Shown here: piece after piece, positions 9,700-18,753 of the stretch | Position numbering within the stretch: the first letter of the stretch is position 1 | Layout of the letters: the number at the start of each line of letters is the position of its first letter | Assembly: GCA_964586145.1 (NCBI GenBank) | Contig: CAZPHH010000007.1 | Span: 20,638-84,637, forward strand | Source of the DNA: JAFGJQ01 sp964586145 | GTDB lineage: Bacteria > Planctomycetota > Phycisphaerae > UBA1845 | Direction: 5' to 3' | Length of the DNA: 64,000 bases | Notes under the pieces: model-generated | Told to the model about the DNA's origin: nothing | Database searches by the model: none | The model's input: the letters and a program-made list of their open reading frames with translations, nothing else | Made by a program: the position numbers and the translations under genes

Positions 9700-10256
9700 C
9701 GGCTTCTCCCTTTCGCAGAGACTGTCACCGGGGGCGGGCCCCCGTCGCGGCGTCCGCATATAGGTAAACGGAACGGGGGCCGGATGCAAGCGCCCGCACG
9801 GGCCGGAGACGCCGGCGGATCCCGGGTCCGGCAGCGACATGCGAGCGCACGCTGCAACGCCGTCCGCGCCGCGCATCCCGCGAGGAAGGGCATTCCGCGG
9901 GGCGAGGCCGCGGTTGATTCCGAAGCTCGGCACGGATACGCTGCGCCACGCGTCCGGCGCCGGAGTCGCGGCCCCAGAGTGCGGCGCGGATTAACGAGCA
10001 TCACGCTGCCCATGCGGATGCGCACCGTGTCATCAGGGTTCGTCGCGACGATGATCGCCGCGTGTCAGGTGTCTGTGCCCGTCCGTGTCATGGCCCGGGC
10101 CGGGCCGAACCGTTTGACGGGCATCGTGCGGATTCATGTTTTGCGTGGCAGGCCTTGTGTCCTGCGCGTCATGGGGCATGATCGTTCGGATCGAGCCCCT
10201 TGCGTTGTGCGTCCCGTGACGCGGCAACGGAACCATCCGGACCCGGCGAGGCAGCC
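9700..10256. other. Divergent intergenic region, no gene seen
   Basis: These 557 bases separate the divergent DUF2961 and FGGY kinase genes and presumably hold both promoters. I see no convincing -35/-10 pair, RNA gene or coding frame. Open frames here lack start signals and resemble high-GC shadows. Confidence 0.5.
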
Positions 10257-11939
10257 ATGGCAGAGAAGAAACGATTCGTCATCGGCGTGGACGTCGGCAC
10301 GGGCAGTGTGCGGGCCGGCGTGTTTGACCTGCAGGGCAGAGGGCACGGCTTCGGTGTCCGGCCCATCACGCTCTGGCGCCCGAAGGCGGACTTCGTCGAG
10401 CAGTCGTCCGAGGACATCTGGCGGGCCTGCGCGGCGGCGGTCAAGGCCGCGCTCAAGGCGGCGGGCCCCGCCGGCCGGCGCGTGGCCGGCATTTCCTTCG
10501 ACGCCACGTGCTCCCTCGTCTGCCTCGATGCCGACGACAAGCCGCTGACCGTCTCGCCCACGGGCCGGCACGAGCAGAACGTCATCGTCTGGATGGACCA
10601 CCGTGCCATCGCCCAGGCCGAGCGCATCAACGCCACGCAGCACAAGGTGCTTCGGTACGTGGGCGGCGGCGTGTCGCCGGAGATGGAGCCGCCAAAGCTG
10701 CTGTGGCTCAAGGAGGACCTGCCCCGGACCTGGAAATCCGCCGCGCGCTTCCTCGACCTGGCCGACTTCATGACGTACCGATCCACGGGCGTCGACGTCC
10801 GAAGCCTTTGCACCACGGTCTGCAAGTGGACCTACCAGGGCCACCTGGGTCGGCGCGGCAAGACGGTGCCCAGCGTGGGCAAATGGGATGACTCCTTCTG
10901 GGACGAAATCGGCTTGGACGACCTGGTGACGGACGCGCACCGGCGCATCGGCCAGCGCGTTCGGCCCATGGGCGAACCGATCGGCCAGGGCCTGACACCC
11001 GCCGCCGCCCGATCGCTCGGGCTGGAGCCGGGCACGCCGGTCGGCGTCGGGATCATCGACGCCCACGCCGGCGGCCTGGGCATGATCGGGGCGACCCTGG
11101 ACGGTGAGGCCTTCGCCCCGGCGTCGGCGCATCAGCGGCTGGCCCTCATCGGTGGGACCAGCACGTGCCACATGGCCGTCGCGCAGAAGCCGCAGTTCAT
11201 CCGCGGCATCTGGGGGCCGTATTACTCGGCCATGGTCCCGGGCCTGTGGCTTACGGAGGGCGGCCAGTCGGCAACCGGCGCCTTGATCGACCGCTGCATC
11301 CGCTCCAGCGCCCACGCGGCCGCCCTGGACAAGGATGCGAGGAAGACGGGCAAAACCGTCTACGAGCTGCTCAACGCCCGCCTCAAGGCACTGGCCGGCA
11401 ACCAACCCATGGCGCAATTGACCGCCCGCTTCCACGTGCTGGGCGACCACCACGGAAACCGCTCGCCTCGGGCCAACCCGCACGCCCGGGGCATGATGGC
11501 CGGCCTGTCGCTCGACGACACGCTGGACACGCTGGCTATCGAGTACCTGGCCACGATCCAGGCGGTGGCGTACGGGACGCGGCACATCATCGAAGAGATG
11601 AACCGGAAAGGGTTTTCCATCCGACACGTGATGGCCTGCGGCGGCGGCACGAAGAACCCGGTTTTCGTGCAGGAGCACGCCGACATCACCGGGTGCCCGC
11701 TGATTCTGCCCAGGGAGCCGCAGGCGGTGCTGCTGGGCTCGGCCGTGCTGGCAGCGGTGGCGGCGGGCGCGTACGCGGACTGCGCGGCCGCCATGGCGGC
11801 GATGAACCGGGTAGGCGGCGCCGTGCAGCCGTCGGGCGGCGCGGTGGGGGCGTACCACGATCGCAAGTACCACGTGTACAAGCGCATGTATGACGACCAG
11901 CAGCGCTACGACGCAATGATGTCGCCGCCCGACTCGTAG
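10257..11939 (+). CDS. FGGY-family carbohydrate kinase (ribulokinase-like)
   Basis: The ATG at 10257 gives 560 residues and places the first ATP-binding motif (VGVDVGTGSVRAG-type) near the N-terminus as expected; an in-frame upstream ATG at 10200 adds only unrelated residues. FGGY signatures include GISFDATCSLVCL, VIVWMDHRA (substrate loop), GIIDAHAGGLG with D268 as probable catalytic base, and MACGGGTKNPVF in the C-terminal domain. The family phosphorylates ketopentoses or similar sugars with ATP in the cytoplasm. The sequence is closest in style to the D-ribulokinase/YDR109C branch, but the substrate is not certain. It sits between a DUF2961 gene and a GH2 enzyme, consistent with sugar catabolism. 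Confidence 0.85.
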   Translation: MAEKKRFVIGVDVGTGSVRAGVFDLQGRGHGFGVRPITLWRPKADFVEQSSEDIWRACAAAVKAALKAAGPAGRRVAGISFDATCSLVCLDADDKPLTVSPTGRHEQNVIVWMDHRAIAQAERINATQHKVLRYVGGGVSPEMEPPKLLWLKEDLPRTWKSAARFLDLADFMTYRSTGVDVRSLCTTVCKWTYQGHLGRRGKTVPSVGKWDDSFWDEIGLDDLVTDAHRRIGQRVRPMGEPIGQGLTPAAARSLGLEPGTPVGVGIIDAHAGGLGMIGATLDGEAFAPASAHQRLALIGGTSTCHMAVAQKPQFIRGIWGPYYSAMVPGLWLTEGGQSATGALIDRCIRSSAHAAALDKDARKTGKTVYELLNARLKALAGNQPMAQLTARFHVLGDHHGNRSPRANPHARGMMAGLSLDDTLDTLAIEYLATIQAVAYGTRHIIEEMNRKGFSIRHVMACGGGTKNPVFVQEHADITGCPLILPREPQAVLLGSAVLAAVAAGAYADCAAAMAAMNRVGGAVQPSGGAVGAYHDRKYHVYKRMYDDQQRYDAMMSPPDS

Positions 11940-11957
11940 GGTCCGCCTCGCGGACCA
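11937..11957 (+). repeat. Short palindrome, copy of dispersed repeat
   Basis: GGTCCGC/GCGGACC with a 3-base loop starts in the stop codon of the FGGY kinase. The 21 bases differ at one position from 63781-63801 near the other end of the window. Confidence 0.6.
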
Positions 11958-12005
11958 CTTCATGGAAAGCGGAGCCATGCACAGTCCCAGCTCGGCGAGG
12001 AACCG

Positions 12006-15000
12006 ATGAAATCGAATCCACGGACGTGGCCGGCGGTGGGATTCTCGATTCTCTTCGGCCTCCACGCAGCCCAGGCGGAGATGACAACGAGAACCGTCAT
12101 CGAGCTCGGCGGCCCCGGCTGGAGTCTCTGGCTGGACAAGCAGGCCGCGTGGGAGAGCGATCAGCTCTTCCTGCCGCCTGTCGACCTCGCGAAGCTGCCG
12201 GTGAATCCGCCCACCGGCGGTTGGGAGGCCCTGGGCACGAACGGCCTGCCCGTCTCCGTGCCCGGCACCGTTGAAGAGTACCTCTGGGACGCCGAGGGCG
12301 GCGACTACCGCGGCGTAAGCTGGTGGTGGCGCGAGGTCACGCTGCCGGCCGAGGCCGCAGGCCGACAGGTGCTGCTCCGCGTGGATTCCGTTCGCCTGCG
12401 GGCCGAGGTCTTTGTCGACGAAACGCTCGTCGGCTACGACCTGATCGGCAACACGCCGTTCGAGGTGGACCTGACGGGCAAGCTGGCGCCCGGTGTGCCG
12501 GCCCGGCTGGCCTTTCGCATCACCGATCCCGGCGGCAACTTCGACTGGATCGACTTCGACGCCCACCGCTGGGGCAAGTACACATTGCCGGCCAGTCACG
12601 GGTTCGGCGGCATGACCGGCCACCTGCGCCTGCTCGTACTGGACCCGTTGTACGTGGACGACCTCTTCGTCCGGAACAAGCCGGCGCCGCGTGAGGTGGA
12701 CGTCGAGGTCACCGTGCGAAACGTCACGGATGAGGTGGTCACTCGCGACGTGATATTCCGGATCGTGGATGCAGCCGATCCGTCCAGCGTTCTGCTGGAA
12801 GAGGCGGTGAAGGGCCGGCGCTTTTCGCACGGCCTGCAGACCGTCACCGCCACGTTGTCCGTGCCGACCGCCCGGATTTGGGACCTGGAATCCCCGACGC
12901 TGTACGTTTGTCAGGTGTCCCTGGGCGGCCTGGACGCGGACAGCCGGCGTTTCGGGTTCCGCTGGTTCGCGCCGGACGGCATCGGTGAGGACGCGGTGTT
13001 TCGTCTGAACGGCCGCCGGATCGTGCTGCGCAGCGCCATTTCGTGGGGTTTCTGGCCGATCAACGGCATCTACCCCACGCCCGAACGGGCCCGCAAGCAG
13101 ATCGCTGCCGCCAAAACGATCGGCCTGAACATGCTGAACCACCACCGCTGCATCGGGCAGCCGATTCTGTTTGACCTTGCGGACGAGATGGGCCTGCTGC
13201 AATACGAGGAGCCCGGCGGCTACACCGCCCGCGGCGGCGATGAGTTCTGCCGCCGCTGGGCCCGCGAGAAGCTGCTGCGCATGGTCCGGCGCGATCGCAG
13301 CCACCCCTCCCTGGTCCTCTACAACATGATCAACGAGGAGGACCGGATCCCGCCCGACGACAATCGCAAGCAGGACATGGCCGACGCCCACCGGCTCGAT
13401 CCCAGCCGGATCATCACCTATACCTCCGGCTGGAACAAGGACGGCGACGACCCGTTCAAGCTTCACATGCGGCCGTACGACGAGAAGCAGTACACGCAGG
13501 GTTGGTGGGACTACCACAACGCCTGCGGCCCGGGCGTGTACCGCGACGCCTTCTACGTGAGCCCGACCCACTACACTCGTCACACGGACAACGGGAAGGA
13601 GATCGTCTTCTGGGGCGAGGACGGCGCCATCGCCACGCCGCCGCGCCTGGCGCTCATCGCGAAAGAGCTGGAAGGAAAGCCCAACGGCTGGGACGGCGCC
13701 GCCCACAGGCAGTGGCATCAGGCGTACGTGGATTACCTGGAGTCCCGCGGATTTTTGGAGCACTTCGGCAGCGTGGACGATTTGACCCGCAGCATGGGCA
13801 ACATCGCGTTCTATTACCAGGGCCGGATCATCGAGAACGTCCGCGCCGGCAACGTCACGGACGGATACGTGATCAACGGCTGGGAAGCGGAGAAGATCGA
13901 GAACCACTCCGGCGTGGTCGACTGCTTCCGCAACCTCAAGGGCGATGCGGAGCTGCTGGCTCGCTACAACGCGCCGTTGTACGTGGCCGTCAAGCTGCGG
14001 AGCAAGGTCGGCCACGCGCCGCTCCAAACGGTGGCCGACTTTCACCTGGTCAACGAGGTCGACCTGAAGGGCGCGTTCGAGTTGCACGCGTCGATCGTGG
14101 ATGCGGATGGCAAGGATCTGTGGTCGAAACGACTGCCCGTCCGGGTTGCCGGCGGAGAACGGTACGGGCAGCTTCTGCTGGGCGGTGTGGACGTGTCCGT
14201 CGACTGCGGCCCGGGGCGATACGCCCTGAAGGCCGAACTGCACCTGCCCGGCGCCGAGCCGGGGGCCGCGCCCTTTGCCGTCGGTGACGATGAGGCGTTT
14301 GTGGTCGACTGGAAGTCGCAGCGGGTCTCGCCCCGCGGCGCCGTGGTGGAGAACGGAACGCTCGTCCGCGATTTTCTGAAAGACCACCTGGGTGTCGAAA
14401 TACCGGCGTTCTCGGCCTCGCTGGAGAAGCTCGATTACGTGATCCTCGGCGCATTCGACTTCGAACCGCGCGAGGTTGTGCCCGGCACCGCCCTGGTGCC
14501 GACGGAAGGCGAAGGCCGGGGACTCACCGCCGAGTACTTCAAGGGCACCGACTTCCACCGCCGCGTGCTTCTCCGCACCGATCCGAAGGTGGATTTCGAT
14601 TTCTCAAAAACCCCGCCGGACCCGGCCGTGGCGAGTACGGAATACAGTGCTCGCTGGCAGGGGAAGCTGAGAGCACCCGAATCCGGCGTCTACCGTTTTC
14701 ACACTCTCAGCGACGACGGCGTGCGCCTGTGGATCGACGGTAAGCGCTTCATCGACAACTGGACCACGCACGGCCCGACGTACGACACGTCGGAGCCGCT
14801 GACGCTGGAAGCGGGTACGGCCTACGACATCCGACTGGAGTACTTCCAGGCGCAGGAGGGCGCGATCATCCGGCTGCTCTGGACGCGGCCCGCCATGCGT
14901 GCGGAGGCGGAGGCCGTGCTGGCCGATTTGCCACGGCGGGTTCGCGACGACGGCACGACGGCCGTCGTCATCCGCAACGCGGAGCCGGTGGCCCGGATGC

Positions 15001-15389
15001 TGGCCCAGCGCGGCCTGGTGAAGTTTGACGGCGTCATGCGGCACGGCAAGTGGTGGCTGGGCGGCAATTTCTTCGTGCGAGAGCACCCGCTTTTTGAGGG
15101 GCTGCCCGTCAACCAGGCCCTGAACTGGGAGTACCAGGATCTCGTCGCCTACGATGCCGACCGCTTCGGCCTGTTGCTGCAGGGGGAGGAGGCTGTGGTC
15201 GGATCGGTCAGCGATCATCAGCCCCGGGTCAGCACGGCCGTCGCGGTGGTTCCGGACGGCAAAGGCCGGTGGGTGCTGTCCACGCTGGACATCACCCGCA
15301 CGCTGAACGCCCCCCCCGGCCCCGCCGACGTCGTCCGCAAACTGTTCTGCAACTACCTGACACGCGGCGTCCGCCAGGCGAACGAGTGA
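12006..15389 (+). CDS. Exported GH2-family beta-glycosidase with PA14 domain
   Basis: An 1127-residue protein with a short N-terminal signal sequence; GAGGAA lies 4 bases before the ATG. The order is typical of GH2: sugar-binding jelly roll (about 60-220), immunoglobulin-like domain (about 230-330), then a TIM barrel. SLVLYNMINEED provides the probable acid/base pair N443-E444, and IVFWGEDGA the probable nucleophile E538. A PA14 domain occupies about 838-963 (TAEYFKG, DDGVRLWIDGK, YDIRLEYFQ), a module linked to glycan binding. The last 160 residues are unassigned. Beta-galactosidase, glucuronidase or mannosidase activity are all possible. It follows the sugar kinase by 66 bases on the same strand. 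Confidence 0.86.
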   Translation: MKSNPRTWPAVGFSILFGLHAAQAEMTTRTVIELGGPGWSLWLDKQAAWESDQLFLPPVDLAKLPVNPPTGGWEALGTNGLPVSVPGTVEEYLWDAEGGDYRGVSWWWREVTLPAEAAGRQVLLRVDSVRLRAEVFVDETLVGYDLIGNTPFEVDLTGKLAPGVPARLAFRITDPGGNFDWIDFDAHRWGKYTLPASHGFGGMTGHLRLLVLDPLYVDDLFVRNKPAPREVDVEVTVRNVTDEVVTRDVIFRIVDAADPSSVLLEEAVKGRRFSHGLQTVTATLSVPTARIWDLESPTLYVCQVSLGGLDADSRRFGFRWFAPDGIGEDAVFRLNGRRIVLRSAISWGFWPINGIYPTPERARKQIAAAKTIGLNMLNHHRCIGQPILFDLADEMGLLQYEEPGGYTARGGDEFCRRWAREKLLRMVRRDRSHPSLVLYNMINEEDRIPPDDNRKQDMADAHRLDPSRIITYTSGWNKDGDDPFKLHMRPYDEKQYTQGWWDYHNACGPGVYRDAFYVSPTHYTRHTDNGKEIVFWGEDGAIATPPRLALIAKELEGKPNGWDGAAHRQWHQAYVDYLESRGFLEHFGSVDDLTRSMGNIAFYYQGRIIENVRAGNVTDGYVINGWEAEKIENHSGVVDCFRNLKGDAELLARYNAPLYVAVKLRSKVGHAPLQTVADFHLVNEVDLKGAFELHASIVDADGKDLWSKRLPVRVAGGERYGQLLLGGVDVSVDCGPGRYALKAELHLPGAEPGAAPFAVGDDEAFVVDWKSQRVSPRGAVVENGTLVRDFLKDHLGVEIPAFSASLEKLDYVILGAFDFEPREVVPGTALVPTEGEGRGLTAEYFKGTDFHRRVLLRTDPKVDFDFSKTPPDPAVASTEYSARWQGKLRAPESGVYRFHTLSDDGVRLWIDGKRFIDNWTTHGPTYDTSEPLTLEAGTAYDIRLEYFQAQEGAIIRLLWTRPAMRAEAEAVLADLPRRVRDDGTTAVVIRNAEPVARMLAQRGLVKFDGVMRHGKWWLGGNFFVREHPLFEGLPVNQALNWEYQDLVAYDADRFGLLLQGEEAVVGSVSDHQPRVSTAVAVVPDGKGRWVLSTLDITRTLNAPPGPADVVRKLFCNYLTRGVRQANE

Positions 15390-15612
15390 AGGGGCTCTGA
15401 TCGCCACGTGCAGGTTGTTGTCGTTATGGCCGAACGACCCGCCCCACAAGCCGCGATTCGAACGGTTTTTGCCTCTCGGTAACCCGCTCCCAGGGGGATT
15501 CATTCACCGGCACAGAATCTCGCGGCGCAGGCCGTAGCTCTGGGCTTACGCCGCATGAGTGCTCCAGGCGCGCATCCGCGTTGTGAGGACGACCGGCCAT
15601 GGCCGCTATTCG

Positions 15613-15848
15613 AGCCCCGTTCACGGGGCTTTCCCGCCGCAGGCGGGCTTCAGGCCAGTCCTTTGAGGACTGGTTGCCGGACGACGATCCCTGTATTTCC
15701 ATCCCAGACGAGCCCGTTTCAACGGGCTTCTCTTTTCTCACCGTCCGCTGCGGCCTGGACCAGAACGGTGGAAGCCCGTTGAAACGGGCTGCGATTCCGA
15801 GAGGGGAAGGTAAAGCCTGCCCCCGCCAACCAGCCCTACAAGGGCTGG
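15613..15848. repeat. Cluster of short perfect palindromes
   Basis: In the 636-base gap between convergent genes there are at least six perfect stems: AGCCCCGT-tc-ACGGGGCT (15613-15630), CCCGCC-gca-GGCGGG (15633-15647), CCAGTCCT-ttg-AGGACTGG (15655-15673), AGCCCGT-ttca-ACGGGCT (15711-15728), AGCCCGT-tgaa-ACGGGCT (15773-15790) and CCAGCCCT-aca-AGGGCTGG (15830-15848). The fourth and fifth are reverse complements of each other. I see no gene in 15390-16025; the hairpins may end transcription from both sides or be repetitive elements like REP sequences. Confidence 0.75.
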
Positions 15849-16025
15849 CCTATCAACCCGCCCCGCGGCGGGAATGCTCGTTGAAACGGGCAATCAACCA
15901 GACATCGGTTGACCGTCTCTGGCTGAATACATGTTCGCCAGATTGCCGACGGACATCGCGTGCTACAACTCGTGCAGACCCTCCGGGATAGCCGGTCCCA
16001 CAGATGTTGGGGGCCATTCCACCCG

Positions 16026-17165
16026 TCAGGAGACGGGATCGCCGACGGTCCAGCCGTCGGCGGTGCGGAGGATGCGGCGGTAGAGGGTGTCGCGCTCGAC
16101 GGGGACGCAGCCGGCCTCGCGGATGAGGCGCTGCAGCGCGTCCACAGTGATCTCCTGGTGCGTGGAGACGCCGTCGCGCTTGGTGATGTCGTAATAGACC
16201 ACCGTGCCGTCCAGGTCGTCCACGCCCCAGTTCAGCGAGACCTGCGACAGCTTGATCCCCTGCATGATCCAGAACGCCTTGACGTGAGGAATGTTGTCCG
16301 CCATCAGCCGGGCGACGGCCAGCGTGCGCAGGTTCGTCAGGCCGGTGGGGCCGGGCAGGTGTGACAGGGCGCTGCCCTCCGGAATGAACGGCAGCGGCAC
16401 CAGGCAGTTGAAATGGGCCGGCCGCGACCGCAGCGATTCGTCCTGATGCTCGCGCAGCTTGATGAGGTGGGCGATCCGCTCCGCCGGCGTCTCCACGTGG
16501 CCGTACAGCATGGTGGCGTTGGTGAAGATGCCCAGCTCGTGGGCCGTGCGATGCACCTCAAACCACTCCGCCTCCCCCACCTTGTTCCGGAAGGCTTCGT
16601 CATGCACGCGCGGGTCGAAGATCTCCGCCCCGCCGCCCGGCAGCGCATCCAGCCCCGCCTCCCGCAGCGCCACGAGGACCTCGCGAATGCTCATTCGTGG
16701 CTTGGCGATGCGGGTGAAGTGGATGATCTCGATGGCGGTGAAGGCCTTGACGCACATCCGCGGGCAGCGGCGGCGGATTTCGCGGCACATGTCGGTGTAG
16801 TGTGAGAACGGCAGCCGCGGGTGCAGCCCGCCCACGATATGCACTTCCGTCGCCCCGCGTGAATAGGCTTCCTCCGCCCGATCGGCGATCTGCTCGACGG
16901 TCAGTTCATACCCGTCCGCTGCCGCTTTCCGCCACGGGCGGAAGAACGAGCAGAACTTGCAGCGCAGCACGCAGTAGTTCGTGTAGTTGATGTGCCGGTT
17001 GATGTTGTAGTAGGCGTTGCGCCCGTGCCGGCGTTCGCGAACCTGGTTGGCCAGTTGCCCTAGCGTATGCACGTCTGCCGAGGCGTACAGCCATTGGCCG
17101 TCCTCGGCGGACAGGTGCTGCCCGGCGTCAACCCTGGCCCGGATGAATTGTTCGGCCACCGTCAT
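16026..17165 (-). CDS. mqnE: Aminofutalosine synthase MqnE (radical SAM)
   Basis: A 379-residue radical SAM enzyme. The cluster-binding Cys65, Cys69 and Cys72 lie in NYCVLRCKFCSF. The context INRHINYTNYC, the VHIVGGLHPRLPFSHYTDM segment and the C-terminal NWGVDDLDGTVVYYDITK match MqnE and distinguish it from MqnC, which has a different GG-H-P loop. MqnE joins S-adenosylmethionine to the enolpyruvyl group of 3-[(1-carboxyvinyl)oxy]benzoate to make aminofutalosine in the futalosine route to menaquinone. No other mqn gene is in the window. It lies 46 bases after rpsA but appears to have its own promoter close to the start codon and no Shine-Dalgarno sequence. Confidence 0.93.
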   Translation of the reverse strand: MTVAEQFIRARVDAGQHLSAEDGQWLYASADVHTLGQLANQVRERRHGRNAYYNINRHINYTNYCVLRCKFCSFFRPWRKAAADGYELTVEQIADRAEEAYSRGATEVHIVGGLHPRLPFSHYTDMCREIRRRCPRMCVKAFTAIEIIHFTRIAKPRMSIREVLVALREAGLDALPGGGAEIFDPRVHDEAFRNKVGEAEWFEVHRTAHELGIFTNATMLYGHVETPAERIAHLIKLREHQDESLRSRPAHFNCLVPLPFIPEGSALSHLPGPTGLTNLRTLAVARLMADNIPHVKAFWIMQGIKLSQVSLNWGVDDLDGTVVYYDITKRDGVSTHQEITVDALQRLIREAGCVPVERDTLYRRILRTADGWTVGDPVS

Positions 17166-17173
17166 AGCGGTGG

Positions 17174-17202
17174 ATCATACGCCTGATCGGGCGGTGCGTC
17201 AG
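17174..17202 (-). promoter_or_regulatory. Probable mqnE promoter, leaderless type
   Basis: On the complement CTGACG (17197-17202) and TATGAT (17174-17179) are separated by 17 bases, and TATGAT ends 8 bases before the ATG. The transcript would begin at or next to the start codon. It lies in the 46-base gap after rpsA. Confidence 0.5.
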
Positions 17203-17211
17203 CGGGCCGGC

Positions 17212-18753
17212 TCAGCGCAGCAGGCCGTCGAAAAGCCCGCCGCCGTCCGTGCCGTATCCGCCGCGAAGCGGTTTTTTGCGCTTCTTGACCTGCTTGGCCG
17301 GTGCGGCTTCCGCCACCGCCTCTGCAGCAGCAGCAGCGGTCAGGGCCTTGATGGACAGGGATATCCGCCGATGGTCCATGTCCACACCCAGCACCTTGAC
17401 CTGCACGTCCTGGCCGGCCTGCACCACGTCGGTCGGCCGGCGTACGTGAGTCTCGGCCAGTTCCGAGATATGGACCAACCCCTCCACGCCGGGGCGAAGC
17501 TCGACAAAAGCGCCGAATTCCGCCGTCTTTGTCACCCGGCCGGTGACCACCGCTTCGGCCGGGAAATCGGCGGCCACATCCTCCCACGGGTCCGGTGCGG
17601 CCTGCTTCATGCTGAGGGCCATCCGCCGCTTTTCCGGCTCCAGGCGGATGATGACCACGTCCACCATTTCCCCGACGGAAAGCAGGTCCTTGGGCCGGTT
17701 GACCCGACCCCAGCTCATCTCGCTCACCGGAATCAGGGCTTCCACGCCCTGGGTTACCTCCGCGAACGCGCCGAAGTCGGCCAGCCGCACCACGCGAGCC
17801 TTCAGCGACGTGCCCACCGGGAAGTCTTGCTCGACGTTCGCCCAGGGGTCGGGCAGCGCCTGCTTCAGCCCCAGCGAGATGCGCAGTTTGCCCTCCTCGC
17901 CCTGCTTGATCTTGAGCACCTTGACGTCCACATGCTGGCCCGCATGCACCACGTCGCTGGGCTTGTCCACCTGCGACCAGCTCATGTCGCTGACGTGCAG
18001 TAAGCCGTCCACCCCGCCCAGGTCCACGAACGCTCCGTAGTCCGTGACGTTGCGGACCACGCCCTGGCGAAGCTGACCCTCCGCCAGTTCGGTGAGCAAC
18101 TGCTTGCGGGCCGCCATGAATTCGGCTTCCTGGACCTTTCGGCGGCTGACCAGGACGTTCTTCTCCCGGCGGTCCACCTCCAACACCTGGCAGCGAACCA
18201 CGTCTCCAATCAGGTTCGAAATGTCAACCGTGCGGTCCACGTCGCAGTGCGAAGCCGGCATGAAGCCCCGGATGCCCTTCAGGTCAACCTCCAGGCCGCC
18301 CTTGTTCATGCCGGAAACCCGGCCCTCGACCACCAGGCCGGGCTTCAGCGACTCCCAGCTTGCAATCCGAGCCGCGCCCTCTCGCGAGAAGATCTGGAGG
18401 TTTGATTCCCGATCGTACCGGTCGAACACCACGTCGATGATCCGCCCCTCGACCGGTTCATCCTCGCCCCCCTTGAACTGGACCCGCGGCACGACGCCTT
18501 CCGACTTGCCCCCCAGCTCCACGAACACGTCATCCCGGTGAACCTTGACGATCTTCACCCGGATCACCGTCTCCGCTCCTTCCGTGGGGGCCGACGACGG
18601 GTCGGATGTGTCCGTTACATCGCCCATGGTCATTCCGGCCAGTGCCTCCTCCTCCTCCGGGGTCAGTCCCAGGCCGAGCGAGGCATCCGGGTCGGGTGAA
18701 AGAGGCATGTCCGCCGGTGTGGCAGACTCCGTCGGGCGTGGCATGTCGTTCAT
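17212..18753 (-). CDS. rpsA: 30S ribosomal protein S1-like protein, five S1 domains
   Basis: A 513-residue protein with an acidic, Pro-rich N-terminus and five S1 RNA-binding repeats at roughly 60-126, 137-207, 223-297, 312-384 and 398-470. The last three show the usual pattern (DYGAFVDLGGVDGLLHVSDMSW, DFGAFAEVTQGVEALIPVSEMSW, EFGAFVELRPGVEGLVHISEL). The first two are more divergent, as in the ribosome-binding half of S1. The C-terminal tail is Ala-rich then basic (KKRKKP). S1 binds mRNA leaders on the 30S subunit; related multi-S1 proteins also act in RNA metabolism. AGGAA lies 6 bases before the ATG. If leaderless mRNAs are common in this organism, S1 would matter mainly for structured leaders. 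Confidence 0.88.
   Translation of the reverse strand: MNDMPRPTESATPADMPLSPDPDASLGLGLTPEEEEALAGMTMGDVTDTSDPSSAPTEGAETVIRVKIVKVHRDDVFVELGGKSEGVVPRVQFKGGEDEPVEGRIIDVVFDRYDRESNLQIFSREGAARIASWESLKPGLVVEGRVSGMNKGGLEVDLKGIRGFMPASHCDVDRTVDISNLIGDVVRCQVLEVDRREKNVLVSRRKVQEAEFMAARKQLLTELAEGQLRQGVVRNVTDYGAFVDLGGVDGLLHVSDMSWSQVDKPSDVVHAGQHVDVKVLKIKQGEEGKLRISLGLKQALPDPWANVEQDFPVGTSLKARVVRLADFGAFAEVTQGVEALIPVSEMSWGRVNRPKDLLSVGEMVDVVIIRLEPEKRRMALSMKQAAPDPWEDVAADFPAEAVVTGRVTKTAEFGAFVELRPGVEGLVHISELAETHVRRPTDVVQAGQDVQVKVLGVDMDHRRISLSIKALTAAAAAEAVAEAAPAKQVKKRKKPLRGGYGTDGGGLFDGLLR

Noticed and set aside
10134..14558. A 1474-codon open frame on the minus strand
   Set aside because: It runs antisense to the FGGY kinase and the GH2 enzyme, both with clear catalytic motifs. 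Its product is His/Arg/Val-rich without domains, as expected for a shadow frame in high-GC DNA.
15455..15463. GTTCGAATC on the minus strand, resembling a tRNA T-loop
   Set aside because: The flanking bases do not form a T stem, and no acceptor, D or anticodon arm can be folded around it.
15601..15900. Regular short repeats considered as a CRISPR array
   Set aside because: The units differ in arm sequence, spacing is irregular, there are no constant-length spacers and no cas gene is near.
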